Position numbers and translations under genes: made by a program. A stretch of 58,915 nt of DNA from Bradyrhizobium vignae. GTDB taxonomy: Bacteria > Pseudomonadota > Alphaproteobacteria > Rhizobiales > Xanthobacteraceae. Of the stretch, positions 41,047 to 49,191 are shown piece after piece (within the stretch, counting starts at the first letter, position 1; each line of letters opens with the position of its first letter). The notes beneath the pieces are model-generated. The model ran no database searches, was not told the origin of the DNA, and worked only from the letters and a program-made list of their open reading frames with translations. Location: NCBI RefSeq assembly GCF_004114425.1, contig NZ_RDQF01000049.1:1-58915 (forward strand), in the 5' to 3' direction.

Positions 41047-42078
41047 GTGGCGTCGCGAACCTTTTTCTGCATAATGGCGTCTCTCTTGCATAGTTCAGCA
41101 CTCAACCGAGATGAGGGCGTCAGTTTGGATCAGCGATTGCTCCGTTCCCGAAGCAATACTGCGAATCCGTCTGGCCTGTCCCGGGTGGAAGCCGACCACC
41201 TCGGCCCCGATGCGGCCGCCGAGATGGCGCGTATCTTGGACGAGCCGCCCATATTGCTGTCCGAGGTTCTGAAGGGCGATGCGCGCCTGACGCCGAAGTG
41301 GGCGCACGGAGGCCTGAAAGAGGATTACATGCGCGGCGTGACCGGACACATCGCGGTCGGCTGCTACGAAGGGCAGCATCGGATATCCTGGCGGGTCGAG
41401 AACAAACTCCTGGACTCCAGGACAAACCCGAGAGCGTTCACTTTCATTCCGCAAGGCGTAGATGGCCACTGGAACATCGCAGGGCCCGTCGTGGTTTCGC
41501 ACGTGTACCTCACGCAAGAACGCCTTCAGGCGTGCGCGGATGAGATCGCGGGCGGAAGGCGCGTCGAACTTCTGCCGCGTGTGGCTTTCGCCGATCCCGC
41601 GGCGGCGGGGTTGCTCGATGTCCTGAGCCATGAGGCGGAGCGGGACAGCGCCTCGTCCCGCCTGTTCGTGGAGCAAGCGATCGACCTCCTGTGCTTGCGG
41701 CTGGTCCAGGAGCATTCGTCTTTTGGCGGGTTGCCTGCTCAGGACAGAAGGGGTGGGCTCGCCGATTGGCAGGTGAAGCGCGTCACCGCATTCATCGAGG
41801 AGAATCTCAACCGCCACGTCGGGCTTGATGAACTCGCCGCCCTCGTCGGTCTCAGCCGGTTTCACTTCTGCACAGCCTTTCGGCAGTCGACCGGCCAAAC
41901 CCCGCATGCATGGTTGACCGGGCAACGAATGAAATGCGCGCGCGAACTTCTCGCCCACTCGAGGCTGAGCGTCACAGAGGTCGCGCTTGCAGTCGGTTAC
42001 GAAACTCCATCGGCTTTCGCTGCGACTTTCCGAAGGAGGGTGGGAGTAACCCCTTCCGCATTCCGGCGAGCGCTGTAA
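41047..42078 (+). CDS. AraC-family transcriptional regulator
   Basis: The 343-residue product has an N-terminal ligand-binding region and a C-terminal double HTH: LDELAALVGLSRFHFCTAF, QSTGQTPHAWLTGQRMKCAR, LSVTEVALAVGYETPSAFAA and RRRVGVTPSAFRRAL. GTG 41047 or ATG 41074 may be the start; no strong ribosome-binding site decides. The next gene downstream is a truncated Tat protein, so its target is unclear. Confidence 0.82.
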   Translation: MASRTFFCIMASLLHSSALNRDEGVSLDQRLLRSRSNTANPSGLSRVEADHLGPDAAAEMARILDEPPILLSEVLKGDARLTPKWAHGGLKEDYMRGVTGHIAVGCYEGQHRISWRVENKLLDSRTNPRAFTFIPQGVDGHWNIAGPVVVSHVYLTQERLQACADEIAGGRRVELLPRVAFADPAAAGLLDVLSHEAERDSASSRLFVEQAIDLLCLRLVQEHSSFGGLPAQDRRGGLADWQVKRVTAFIEENLNRHVGLDELAALVGLSRFHFCTAFRQSTGQTPHAWLTGQRMKCARELLAHSRLSVTEVALAVGYETPSAFAATFRRRVGVTPSAFRRAL

Positions 42079-42189
42079 GCGCCCGGCGGCAATTTATCGC
42101 AAGAGTGCGATAGCCGCCGCAATATCCGAACGGTACTTCTCTTGGGAACATGCCCATTTGCAGGCTTATCCGAGGGATGGCAGACCACC

Positions 42190-42402
42190 ATGACCAACCA
42201 TGAGCCGTTCATCGACGGCGCCGTCGAGACAGAAGAAACGTCGGGCGGGGTATCACGCCGTTCGCTCCTGCTGACCGTCGGGGGAGCGGCATCCCTGGCG
42301 GCCGTGCCGCAAGCTGCCGCGCGAACCGCATCCGAAAGCAAGCCCGCCGTGTCGAAGGCACGACGGGTTTGCGCTGATGCCGTCCGGCCGGCGCGCCAGT
42401 AG
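42190..42402 (+). pseudogene. Truncated Tat-exported protein, perhaps an oxidase iron-sulfur subunit
   Basis: ATG 42190 opens MTNHEPFIDGAVETEETSGG, then SRRSLLLTVGGAASLAAVPQ, a twin-arginine signal (SRRSLLL), and breaks off after ASESKPAVSKARRV. The layout of acidic leader, Tat motif and a strand beginning here is that of YagT/PaoA-type [2Fe-2S] subunits of periplasmic aldehyde oxidases, which are over 200 residues. No ferredoxin-type Cys motif follows. The family guess is weak; the truncation is clear. Confidence 0.5.
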
Positions 42403-42506
42403 CTGCTGCAAGGTTCGCCTTCCGCATGTGGAGGGGCAGGGTCCGCAAATCATCGCGGCCCATAGCGCGGATATTCGACTCTGATGCTACGGTCTGGCAG
42501 TCAGCG

Positions 42507-42725
42507 CTAGTCTTCCATTTCGATGCCGGTCAGCTCCGACGTGAAAAACTCGTTACGCAAGTGTTGCTTAATATTGTCCGGCCGACGCTCGCCTTGGGTG
42601 AGCTTGAGAATGCGCTCAGCGACCTCCAACGCCGACCGCTGCTGCTGGAGCGTGAATGGCGGGCTGGAAAGAACCTCATCAAGAACGTCGCGAAGCATTT
42701 GCACCGTGACGGCATCGTAGGCCAT
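42507..42725 (-). CDS. Small hypothetical protein
   Basis: A 72-residue helical product (YDAVTVQMLRDVLDEVLSSP, then LQQQRSALEVAERILKLTQG), ending acidic. It has the same helical pattern as the gene at 36537. A family of small Bradyrhizobium proteins; function unknown. Confidence 0.65.
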   Translation of the reverse strand: MAYDAVTVQMLRDVLDEVLSSPPFTLQQQRSALEVAERILKLTQGERRPDNIKQHLRNEFFTSELTGIEMED

Positions 42726-42950
42726 AGCCGAGGCTCCGAATTAAGAGAACCAGCAAAACAGCGGTGCCGAGCTCAAAATACGTGTCTCGGCAGCGCCTAT
42801 TTTCAAACTGAGCACTGAAATCCCAGTTGCCGTTTATTATGCAACGGCTATGCCACAATCCTATGACAGGCCGGAACGAGCCGAACGTCCGGTCCTCGCC
42901 CGCTGCTTGTCGACGACCGCGACTAGGCGGGCAAGGATGAGGGAGACAGT

Positions 42951-42982
42951 TAAGGCCGCTCTGGAGGCGGCCTTACTTTTTG
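42951..42982 (+). terminator. Rho-independent terminator
   Basis: TAAGGCCGC (42951-42959) pairs perfectly with GCGGCCTTA (42967-42975) around a 7-base loop, followed by C and five T. No gene directly upstream on the plus strand clearly uses it, so it may end a small RNA or the transcript of a lost gene. Confidence 0.7.
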
Positions 42983-43082
42983 TTAGAGGCTTTTCCCTCA
43001 ACCGCGCATCGCTGCACCACCTTGCTGAAGCAGGCGCGTTGCCGCTGCGCGGAGCCTTCGTCGCGAGTTGGCCAAGCAGAAC

Positions 43083-43172
43083 TCACATCGTTTGCAACAA
43101 TATCACTCCGATGACGGTCACAAAGAAACCGATTGCCGTCACTGCGGCGAAGCACCGCTCTACGCTATCCAT
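43083..43172 (-). CDS. Very small single-pass membrane peptide
   Basis: The 29-codon frame reads MDSVERCFAAVTAIGFFVTV, then IGVILLQTM: a short charged head and one membrane-spanning segment. A G-rich stretch precedes the start. Too short for certainty, but the segment is clean. Confidence 0.35.
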   Translation of the reverse strand: MDSVERCFAAVTAIGFFVTVIGVILLQTM

Positions 43173-43344
43173 GAACCCAACCCCCGCCAAAAAATAGTTC
43201 AGCTTATTTCGTGATGTACTCTGCTATTCCAACCGCTGACTCGCTCGTACCCCGCGAGGAAGTTCGAGACCTCCTCCGTCCAGAACAGAACGCTTTTAAA
43301 AGTGAGAGCTGTGTTTCGTCGAGCGACTTGAGCACCGAAAGCGC

Positions 43345-43569
43345 TCATGCCGCCATACCGTGCGCCGATTGCGTGGTGCTCGCATCATCTCCGATTGCTC
43401 GGAGCGAGAAGCCAGATGTGCACGGTTTGAAGTGATCGCGCAGCGCACCGTTCGCTAAATGCTCCCAATACTCAGCTTCGGCGAGCAGTTTCCAACTTCT
43501 ATCGGGATTACGCGCGGCGGTCTGACGGCACAGCGATGCCATCGCGCGCAGGCGACACACAGTATCCAT
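43345..43569 (-). CDS. Small hypothetical protein
   Basis: A 74-residue product with MASLCRQTAARNPDRSWKLL, then AEAEYWEHLAN, a core frequently seen in small Bradyrhizobium proteins. The C-terminal part is less typical. Function unknown. The true start may be the internal Met at the MASL position. Confidence 0.6.
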   Translation of the reverse strand: MDTVCRLRAMASLCRQTAARNPDRSWKLLAEAEYWEHLANGALRDHFKPCTSGFSLRAIGDDASTTQSAHGMAA

Positions 43570-43907
43570 CTACTCCTCCCACTCTTTTTTTGTTTTTTGC
43601 ACCCTATTTTCTATTTTTGCGTCGGAGTCATTATAGTTATGACTCAGAACCAAATTTAACTCCACGAAGCGCGATTCGGCGTTCGTTGCGCCTGCAAATC
43701 GCGCATCGATCACAATCGGCGCAATCCAGTACATTCATTCGGCGATCAATGATCGGCCCCCGCGAGCAAAGCGTTCTTGTCGAGCATGCATCATTTGCAC
43801 TGCAAAAAGTCCGTCATGCCCGTAATCCTACGACATTGCGCACCCGTAGTGTTTGGCGCCTACTCTTCCGATTGTTTTTATTGACGATTAGCTTTTAGCG
43901 AGAGGTC
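43570..43907. other. A+T-rich intergenic stretch
   Basis: About 340 bases. A pyrimidine tract with long T-runs (43575-43615) is followed by A+T-rich DNA. No supported gene. It may contain the promoter of the small gene at 43908. Confidence 0.4.
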
Positions 43908-44084
43908 ATGAGCGTTAAAGCCATGATGGCGACAATCCTCCACAATCAACTGACGTTGCGCGGCGTGCATTCCCTCACGCCATCTGACTACGAGGAGATC
44001 GTAGAACATTTGCTCGAACAGCTCAGAGAGCTGGAGCTTAGCTTGGCCGCGCGCGAATTGGATGGCAGGCAAGAGCCGAAGTAA
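43908..44084 (+). CDS. Small hypothetical protein
   Basis: The 58-codon frame, MSVKAMMATILHNQLTLRGV, continues with SDYEEIVEHLLEQLRELELS and ends in charged residues. GCGAGAGG lies just before the ATG. Coding character is good (amphipathic helix), but no family is known to me. Confidence 0.55.
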   Translation: MSVKAMMATILHNQLTLRGVHSLTPSDYEEIVEHLLEQLRELELSLAARELDGRQEPK

Positions 44085-44149
44085 CTTCATAGAAGCCAAG
44101 ACGCCCACTTGGTTGGTCGGCACGGCGACTCAATGTATCTCTCGCCACC

Positions 44150-44611
44150 ATGAAATACACATCTGCTGGCCCCTTAGCCGACCCCGAGACTGGCGCCCGA
44201 AAGCTAATCGAGATTGCCAGCGGCATTCAACCCGTGCAGGACGGACGGGTCTTCATCGAGCTGATCAATGTCCCTTTCTTGAAGCAGGGCGGGACTGGCG
44301 AAAAATTCCGTAGCGCAATCGCGTCGGCGCAGGAGCGAGGCTGGCTGGAGCTGCATGAGTCCGGGATCCGACCATACTCCCGGCAGCGACGACCGCCGCG
44401 ATCCGACGTCTCCATTTCGTCATTTCGGCTTCCTCCAAGATGGAACTGCATCACGCCGCCAGTTCTCGTCGTCGCCGGCGACGCGACTAAGTGTGTCTTG
44501 GAGCTACCCGCAACGAAACGACTTTGCGCCCACGGTCCTGCGTTTCGTCCCGCGCGACGACGGGATGGACCCGCAGGCCTGCGGCTATCCCAATTCATCC
44601 GCAAAGAATGA
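44150..44611 (+). CDS. Hypothetical protein, normal start but aberrant C-terminus
   Basis: The first 75 residues (MKYTSAGPLADPETGARKLI, then VQDGRVFIELINVPFL and AQERGWLELHESG) are those of a small rhizobial protein family. After ELHESG the reading frame turns into an Arg/Pro-rich sequence without likeness to it, so a frameshift or truncation near 44360 is probable. Function unknown. Confidence 0.5.
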   Translation: MKYTSAGPLADPETGARKLIEIASGIQPVQDGRVFIELINVPFLKQGGTGEKFRSAIASAQERGWLELHESGIRPYSRQRRPPRSDVSISSFRLPPRWNCITPPVLVVAGDATKCVLELPATKRLCAHGPAFRPARRRDGPAGLRLSQFIRKE

Positions 44612-44815
44612 TTTAAGAGGCTCTGTCGCGTCGTCCCGAGGGATGCGATCGGTCTTCTGAAGACCGTCGCTTGGCTTCGAGAGAAGGATGAACTTGAAAT
44701 CGGTGATGAAGTCGTCGCCCGAGGTGTGAGTTTGGAATCCGACCATTCGACCTCGAGCGACTCCCGGCGCAGTCGGAGTACCTGGCATTCCTATGCCCGA
44801 CGCGGGTTCCGGCAC
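44585..44815 (-). CDS. Doubtful hypothetical protein
   Basis: A 76-codon frame with GRMVGFQTHTSGDDFITDFK, then FILLSKPSDGLQKTDRIPRD and an acidic end. Residue composition looks coding-like, but there is no family, no ribosome-binding site, and overlap with the doubtful end of the gene on the other strand. Confidence 0.3.
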   Translation of the reverse strand: MPEPASGIGMPGTPTAPGVARGRMVGFQTHTSGDDFITDFKFILLSKPSDGLQKTDRIPRDDATEPLKSFFADELG

Positions 44816-44884
44816 CTCTTGATGCGAATAGACCTCAAAGGTAATCGCTTTCCCTATTAGGCGGACGTCCCTCCGGAAGCGGCC

Positions 44885-44956
44885 ATGGCCGAGGTGCGCG
44901 ATGCGCTGAACTCGATTGGCGACACCTGTCCGGAGTGCCCGCCAGAGGGCAATTAG
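44885..44956 (+). CDS. Very small CxxC peptide
   Basis: The 23-codon frame reads MAEVRDALNSIGDTC and then PECPPEGN, with a CPEC knuckle. Similar short CPxC peptides occur in this kind of genome, from memory. Could be chance or a fragment. Confidence 0.3.
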   Translation: MAEVRDALNSIGDTCPECPPEGN

Positions 44957-45126
44957 GCGGGCTCGCTCGACCTGCAGAGTTCACGGACGGCGGTGGCTCT
45001 CAAACCCGTAAGCTCGGTCCACGCTAAAGCGGCCCGGATCCAGTTCAGCCGCTTGTCGCCGCTGGCTTCCGCAGCGAGCTACATCGCCGCGACCGCCTCG
45101 CACTCGGGATCGTGCTTGAGATTCAT
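44953..45126 (-). pseudogene. Small hypothetical protein interrupted by TAG
   Basis: ATG 45126 opens MNLKHDPECEAVAAM, TAG follows at 45079-45081, and the frame then continues LAAEASGDKRLNWIRAALAW, then TELTGLRATAVREL. The two parts form one plausible helical protein of about 56 residues, so the TAG looks like a point mutation within a gene. Confidence 0.45.
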
Positions 45127-45179
45127 GGGTCGAAAATATAACCACAGATCGTCCATAGCTTTTCCCGTGGGAAACATTC

Positions 45180-45479
45180 CTATCCCCGCGGGGCGCCAAT
45201 GCAAAGTCTCAGGCCGGCGCCCTGCTGTGGTCTGCCCAGGACATTCGCAGCACCGCCAAGGCCATCGACACGATCCCGGCCGCTTGCGCCTCTATCAGGT
45301 GGAAGGGTGACCCGGCAGGTCCGCCGGGTGAAGCGCCGCTTGACCGGCACGCCCGCGGCCGTGCGCGACAGCGCCGGCAACCGCATCGTCTTCCATTCGA
45401 CGACCTGCTCCTGCAGCTTGCGCGCGAGATCGCGCTCCAAAGCGTCCGGAGTCACTCCGTGTGACTCGATCGTCTGCAT
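45180..45479 (-). CDS. Hypothetical protein, possibly frameshifted at its end
   Basis: A strong ribosome-binding site (GGAGGAGGACG) precedes ATG 45479. The product begins MQTIESHGVTPDALERDLAR, then KLQEQVVEWKTMRLPALSRT. Past residue 65 the sequence becomes disordered, while another frame there reads LIEAQAAGIVSMALAVLRMS, then WADHSRAP. This suggests that a second small gene overlaps or that a frameshift happened. Function unknown. Confidence 0.45.
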   Translation of the reverse strand: MQTIESHGVTPDALERDLARKLQEQVVEWKTMRLPALSRTAAGVPVKRRFTRRTCRVTLPPDRGASGRDRVDGLGGAANVLGRPQQGAGLRLCIGAPRG

Positions 45480-46011
45480 CGTCCTCCTCCTAGGCCGCAG
45501 CACGTTCGACCTGTACGGGCTTGGCGCGGGCCAAACCCCGGGAGCCCTCATCCAAGGCGCACAACGTCCCAACGATATCGTCGATAGATACTTGCCCTAT
45601 TACTCCTCTGCTGCAGGGCCGTGCGGGACATAATGACCGAGCCGTCGGAGGCGGACTAGGCGGCGCTCCTTTCGGTAACACAGAGAATCTGTTTCGACAC
45701 CCGCTGGTGCTCGAAGACGCTGACGCGGACGAAGGATGGCGCTGAGATCGATACTGTCGCGCTTGGTACCGGGACTCGAGCAACCAAACACTGCTTAGCT
45801 AGGCAATGCGGGATGCTGGCAGCCATAAGCCGACAAAACCTTAGCGTTACACACCCGTGGAAGCCGCCTGCTCCGGGCTCCGCGGATGCGAAACGATACG
45901 AAGCGCCGAGACCCCGAACGATCTCTAACAATCCCAGTATCTCGTCGTGTGCCACGGCCGGCTTGATGCCAACTATATGCGGCAGCAACGAGTGAATGTC
46001 AGGGTTGCTCA

Positions 46012-46843
46012 TCACGGCCTCCCATCGGCCCGCGGCAGCGGAAAGGCTTGTAGGAGATGAGCGCTTCTCCATCGATATGGCGTTTCGCCGGTAAAGCGCT
46101 TGAATACCGTCGTGAAGTGAGCCTGGGTCTGAAACCCCACGGCCAAGGCGATGTCGATGAGCGACACGTCGGCCCGCTGCATCAACTCCTTCGCTCGGTC
46201 GATCCGCCGCTTCAGGAAGTAGTCGTGCGGCCTCATGCCCACGGCCGCGGAACTGCGCGGCAAAATACATCCGGCTCAAGCCAGCCACAGCGGCCAGATG
46301 CTGCAAGGTGACCTTAGCGTCCAGATTGTCTTCAATATGTTCGAGCACGCGCTTCAGACGCCATTTCTGCAGCGACCGCACTCTCCGAGCGGCTTGTCCT
46401 TCTCGGTCTCCCGGGGCTCGCGTGTCCCGGGGCCGACTGACAACCGTCCCCCAGCTGGCCTTGCGGGTCAGCATGGCTAGACGCAACGCGTCGAGAAGGA
46501 TGGCGTAATCGGGATGGTGCATGGCTCTCGTTGCCGCGAGCGCATCAGACAGGCGCTGCATCACCGGGTCTGTGATCTCCTCGCCGGCAGTGCCCCGATC
46601 AGAACAAATGGCTGCTCGCGCAAGAGGCTTGGCGGATACCCTGAAGCTCGGCTCGCCGAGGACAGATGTGCGCATATCGGGCGCGGGCGGCTCGATGGCT
46701 AGGGAAACATCAAGATGCACAAGGGAGAACATCATTGCCTCGGCCCCCGAACGCGGATCCGGTGATCTCGGGCTGCGACGTGACAAGACGTCTGTTGCGG
46801 CGGTGACATGATTGTTTTGCGAGTATGACCTCTGCAGCGACAT
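46012..46843 (-). pseudogene. AraC-family regulator, frameshifted in the HTH
   Basis: From ATG 46843 a frame of about 195 codons leads into the AraC domain (WRLKRVLEHIEDNLDAKVTL, QHLAAVAGLSRMYFAAQFR). Near 46255 it must shift by one base to continue as MRPHDYFLKRRIDRAKELMQ, then VSLIDIALAVGFQTQAHFTT and FKRFTGETPYRWR, ending 46012. Both HTH motifs are therefore present but in different frames. Divergent or adjacent target could be the cytochrome P460 gene. Confidence 0.75.
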
Positions 46844-46884
46844 CGTCGGTGCTCCTTGTCTCACTACGTGTTCTCCAGATCGCC

Positions 46885-47442
46885 TCAAGGTGCGAGCCGC
46901 GTGAAGACGTAGTCTTGGCTCTTTGCGCGAGCTTCGTGACAGGCAAAGCAAGTGCGATGCTGGGCCTCGTCGACCGGCTTGCCGTCGACAAAGCGGCCAA
47001 AGCCCCAGCCGCCGGTCGCGACATATTTTTTGGAATCCTTAACCATCACCTGAACCGTCGTGGCCGAGCCGGGAATCGTGGCGGACGCGAACTCCGGCGA
47101 TTGCTTTCGCTTCCAGGCGCGCTTGACCAGAACGGTGCCGTCCGGGAAAGGCAGCTTGCCGGCCTTATAGGTGTCGATGGCGATCTGGTTGCCGACGACG
47201 GCGCGAAGCTCGTCAAGCGGAGCCGCCTCCTCGGCAGGGGCGATCAGCTCCCACTGCTTGTAGCTGGGCGGAATGGTGACGCCGAAGATTGGCGAGGCAT
47301 CGGCGTGCTCTGTCGGTCCCTCCGCGAGCGCGATCGCGACGAAGTAGGGCGCGCAGGTCAGGAGAACGGCAAGGACAATCACGGCGAGTACGATGGCCGT
47401 GGCAAGTGGGGACGTCTTCTTGTTAGTTTCAGTCGAATTCAT
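46885..47442 (-). CDS. Membrane-anchored cytochrome P460-family protein
   Basis: The 185-residue product has a membrane anchor (ATAIVLAVIVLAVLLTCAPYF) and a periplasmic cytochrome P460 fold (YKQWELIAPA, PFPDGTVLVKRAW, WGFGRFVDGKPV). A C-terminal c-type haem motif Cys165-Phe-Ala-Cys168-His169 (TCFACHEARAKSQDYVFTR) is present. P460 proteins can oxidise hydroxylamine or bind NO; many in heterotrophs are of unknown function. Hydroxylamine chemistry would fit an island with nitroaromatic reduction, but this is only suggestive. The Lys of the P460 crosslink was not assigned. Confidence 0.82.
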   Translation of the reverse strand: MNSTETNKKTSPLATAIVLAVIVLAVLLTCAPYFVAIALAEGPTEHADASPIFGVTIPPSYKQWELIAPAEEAAPLDELRAVVGNQIAIDTYKAGKLPFPDGTVLVKRAWKRKQSPEFASATIPGSATTVQVMVKDSKKYVATGGWGFGRFVDGKPVDEAQHRTCFACHEARAKSQDYVFTRLAP

Positions 47443-47514
47443 GATTCTTCACCGGGCTGGGAGCAGAAAACGATCCTCGGCCAGCGGGGCTGAACCGAGG
47501 AAGTCAAGCGATGC

Positions 47515-48543
47515 TCAGGCGCCGTCAGCCTCGATCACAGCCTTGGCAAAGGCTTGCGGCGCTTCCTGCGGCAGATTGTGCCCGACGCCGCCGGTGATGA
47601 GACGAAACTCGTAGCGGCCCGAGAACTTCTTGGCATAGGCGCCCGGCTCGGGATGCGGCGCGCCGTTCGCATCGCCTTCCATCGTGATCGTCGGCACGTC
47701 GATGACCGGCGTCGCCGCCAGCTTCTTTTCGAGATGCTCGTATTTCGCCTCGCCCTGGGCAAGACCGAGCCGCCAGCGGTAGTTGTGGATCGTAATCGCG
47801 ACATGATCCTTGTTATCGAGCGCCGCCGCGCTGCGGGCGAAGGTGGTATCGTCGAAGTTCCATTGCGGCGAGGCGAGGTTCCAGATCAGCCTGGCGAAGT
47901 CATGCGTATATTTCTCGTATCCGGCGCGGCCGCGCTCGGTGGCGAAATAAAACTGGTACCACCATTGCAGCTCGTCCTGCGGCGGCAGCGGCGCGCTGCC
48001 GGCGGCCTGGCTCGAGATCAGATAGCCGCTCACCGAGACCAGCGCGCGGCAACGCTCCGGCCACAGCGCAGCGATGATGTCGGCGGTGCGCGCGCCCCAG
48101 TCGAAGCCGGCGACCACCGCCTGCTTGATGTCGAGCTTGTCCATCAACGCGATGATATCGAGCGCCATCGCGGCCGGCTCGCCGTTGCGCAGCGTCTCGC
48201 TGGAGAGAAAATGCGTGGAGCCATAGCCGCGCAGATACGGTATGATGACGCGGTACCCGACCTTGGCCAAGATCGGCGCGACATCGACGAAGGCGTGAAT
48301 GTCATAGGGCCAGCCGTGCAGCAGGATGGCCACGGGACCGTTCGCGGGGCCCGCCTCGGCATAACCGACGTTGAGAACGCCGGCGTCGATCTGCTTGATC
48401 GGTCCGAAGGACGCATTCGATGCGGACGATCGCGATGCCCCCGATTGGGCGCGAGCGAGGCCGACGGCGCCGAGGCCGATGGCGAGGCTTCCCGCGGCGA
48501 TGCCGAAGAACTTGCGGCGGTGCTGGTCGATGATCTGCTTCAT
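47515..48543 (-). CDS. Tat-exported alpha/beta hydrolase (epoxide hydrolase/dehalogenase-like)
   Basis: The 342-residue enzyme starts with a Tat signal (QHRRKFFGIAAGSLAIGLG). It has the oxyanion region HGWPYD, the nucleophile Asp148 in the elbow AGFDWGART, a cap-domain region around WWYQFYFATERG and the catalytic His in GVGHNLPQE. An Asp nucleophile is typical of epoxide hydrolases and haloalkane dehalogenases, in contrast to the Ser of esterases. It is co-oriented with the Ohr gene 31 bases upstream. Export to the periplasm is well supported by the RR motif. Confidence 0.87.
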   Translation of the reverse strand: MKQIIDQHRRKFFGIAAGSLAIGLGAVGLARAQSGASRSSASNASFGPIKQIDAGVLNVGYAEAGPANGPVAILLHGWPYDIHAFVDVAPILAKVGYRVIIPYLRGYGSTHFLSSETLRNGEPAAMALDIIALMDKLDIKQAVVAGFDWGARTADIIAALWPERCRALVSVSGYLISSQAAGSAPLPPQDELQWWYQFYFATERGRAGYEKYTHDFARLIWNLASPQWNFDDTTFARSAAALDNKDHVAITIHNYRWRLGLAQGEAKYEHLEKKLAATPVIDVPTITMEGDANGAPHPEPGAYAKKFSGRYEFRLITGGVGHNLPQEAPQAFAKAVIEADGA

Positions 48544-48574
48544 GTGCAGGGTCCCTGAGATTGTTAGTGGTGCG

Positions 48575-48994
48575 TCAGATCAGCGCGACCGTGACGTCGA
48601 TATTGCCGCGGACGGCCTTGGAATAGGGGCAGGTCTGGTGTGCTTCATCGATGATGGTGTGCGCGATCTCGGGATCGAGACCCGGCAGGCTGACGTTGAG
48701 GCGCGCCCGAAGCAAGTAAGCACCTTCGTCGAGCACGAGATCGATCTCCGCATCGATCGCGCTCTTCCTCGGAAGCTCGATCTTCCGCTTGCTCGCCGCG
48801 ATTTCCATCGCGCCTTCGAAACACGCCGACCAGCCAGCCGCGAATAATTGCTCCGGATTGGTGCCGATGCCTGCGCCGCCCCGCGGCGACAGCATGATGT
48901 CGAGGCGACCGTCGGAACTGCGCGATGTGCCGTCGTGTCGCCCACCGCAGGTGTGGGTCCTGGCCGTGTAGAGTAGTTTAGCCGTTTGCGTCAT
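48575..48994 (-). CDS. Ohr/OsmC-family peroxidase
   Basis: The 139-residue protein has the two redox cysteines Cys58 (WSACFEGA) and Cys122 (HQTCPYSKA), separated by the long helix, as in organic hydroperoxide resistance proteins. It reduces organic peroxides with dihydrolipoamide-type thiols. The start at 48994 is preceded by GGAGAC. It is transcribed away from the giant regulator, with the repeat-bearing intergenic region between. Confidence 0.88.
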   Translation of the reverse strand: MTQTAKLLYTARTHTCGGRHDGTSRSSDGRLDIMLSPRGGAGIGTNPEQLFAAGWSACFEGAMEIAASKRKIELPRKSAIDAEIDLVLDEGAYLLRARLNVSLPGLDPEIAHTIIDEAHQTCPYSKAVRGNIDVTVALI

Positions 48995-49055
48995 TGTGGT
49001 CTCCTTGCCGTCGCGAGCCGACTAGCAGCGGCGCGCACAAGGCACCCGTTTGGAC

Positions 49056-49095
49056 TTGTGAGAATTTGTGAGGTCCAGCTTTGCAAGTCTCACAA
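49056..49095. promoter_or_regulatory. TTGTGAG repeats between ohr and the large regulator
   Basis: TTGTGAG occurs at 49056-49062 and 49066-49072, exactly 10 bp apart, and its inverse CTCACAA at 49089-49095. Direct repeats at one helical turn are the usual binding arrangement of OmpR/PhoB-type winged-helix proteins, and the regulator encoded next to it has such a domain. Likely autoregulation and control of the divergent ohr/hydrolase operon (inference). Confidence 0.65.
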
Positions 49096-49191
49096 CGGCC
49101 CCATGCGACCCGGCGGTCGCGACCGGGATGGCCTTGCCGGACCACAATCAGCTGGTTATCGGATCCTGTCGGAGAAACCTAAGATCTTGCC

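Noticed and set aside
43536..43898. Plus-strand frame in the A+T-rich gap
   Set aside because: Built on a T-rich tract, no motif, no ribosome-binding site.
45490..45791. Minus-strand frames between the hypothetical gene and the broken AraC gene
   Set aside because: Overlapping frames of low complexity; a short coding-like end could not be given a start.
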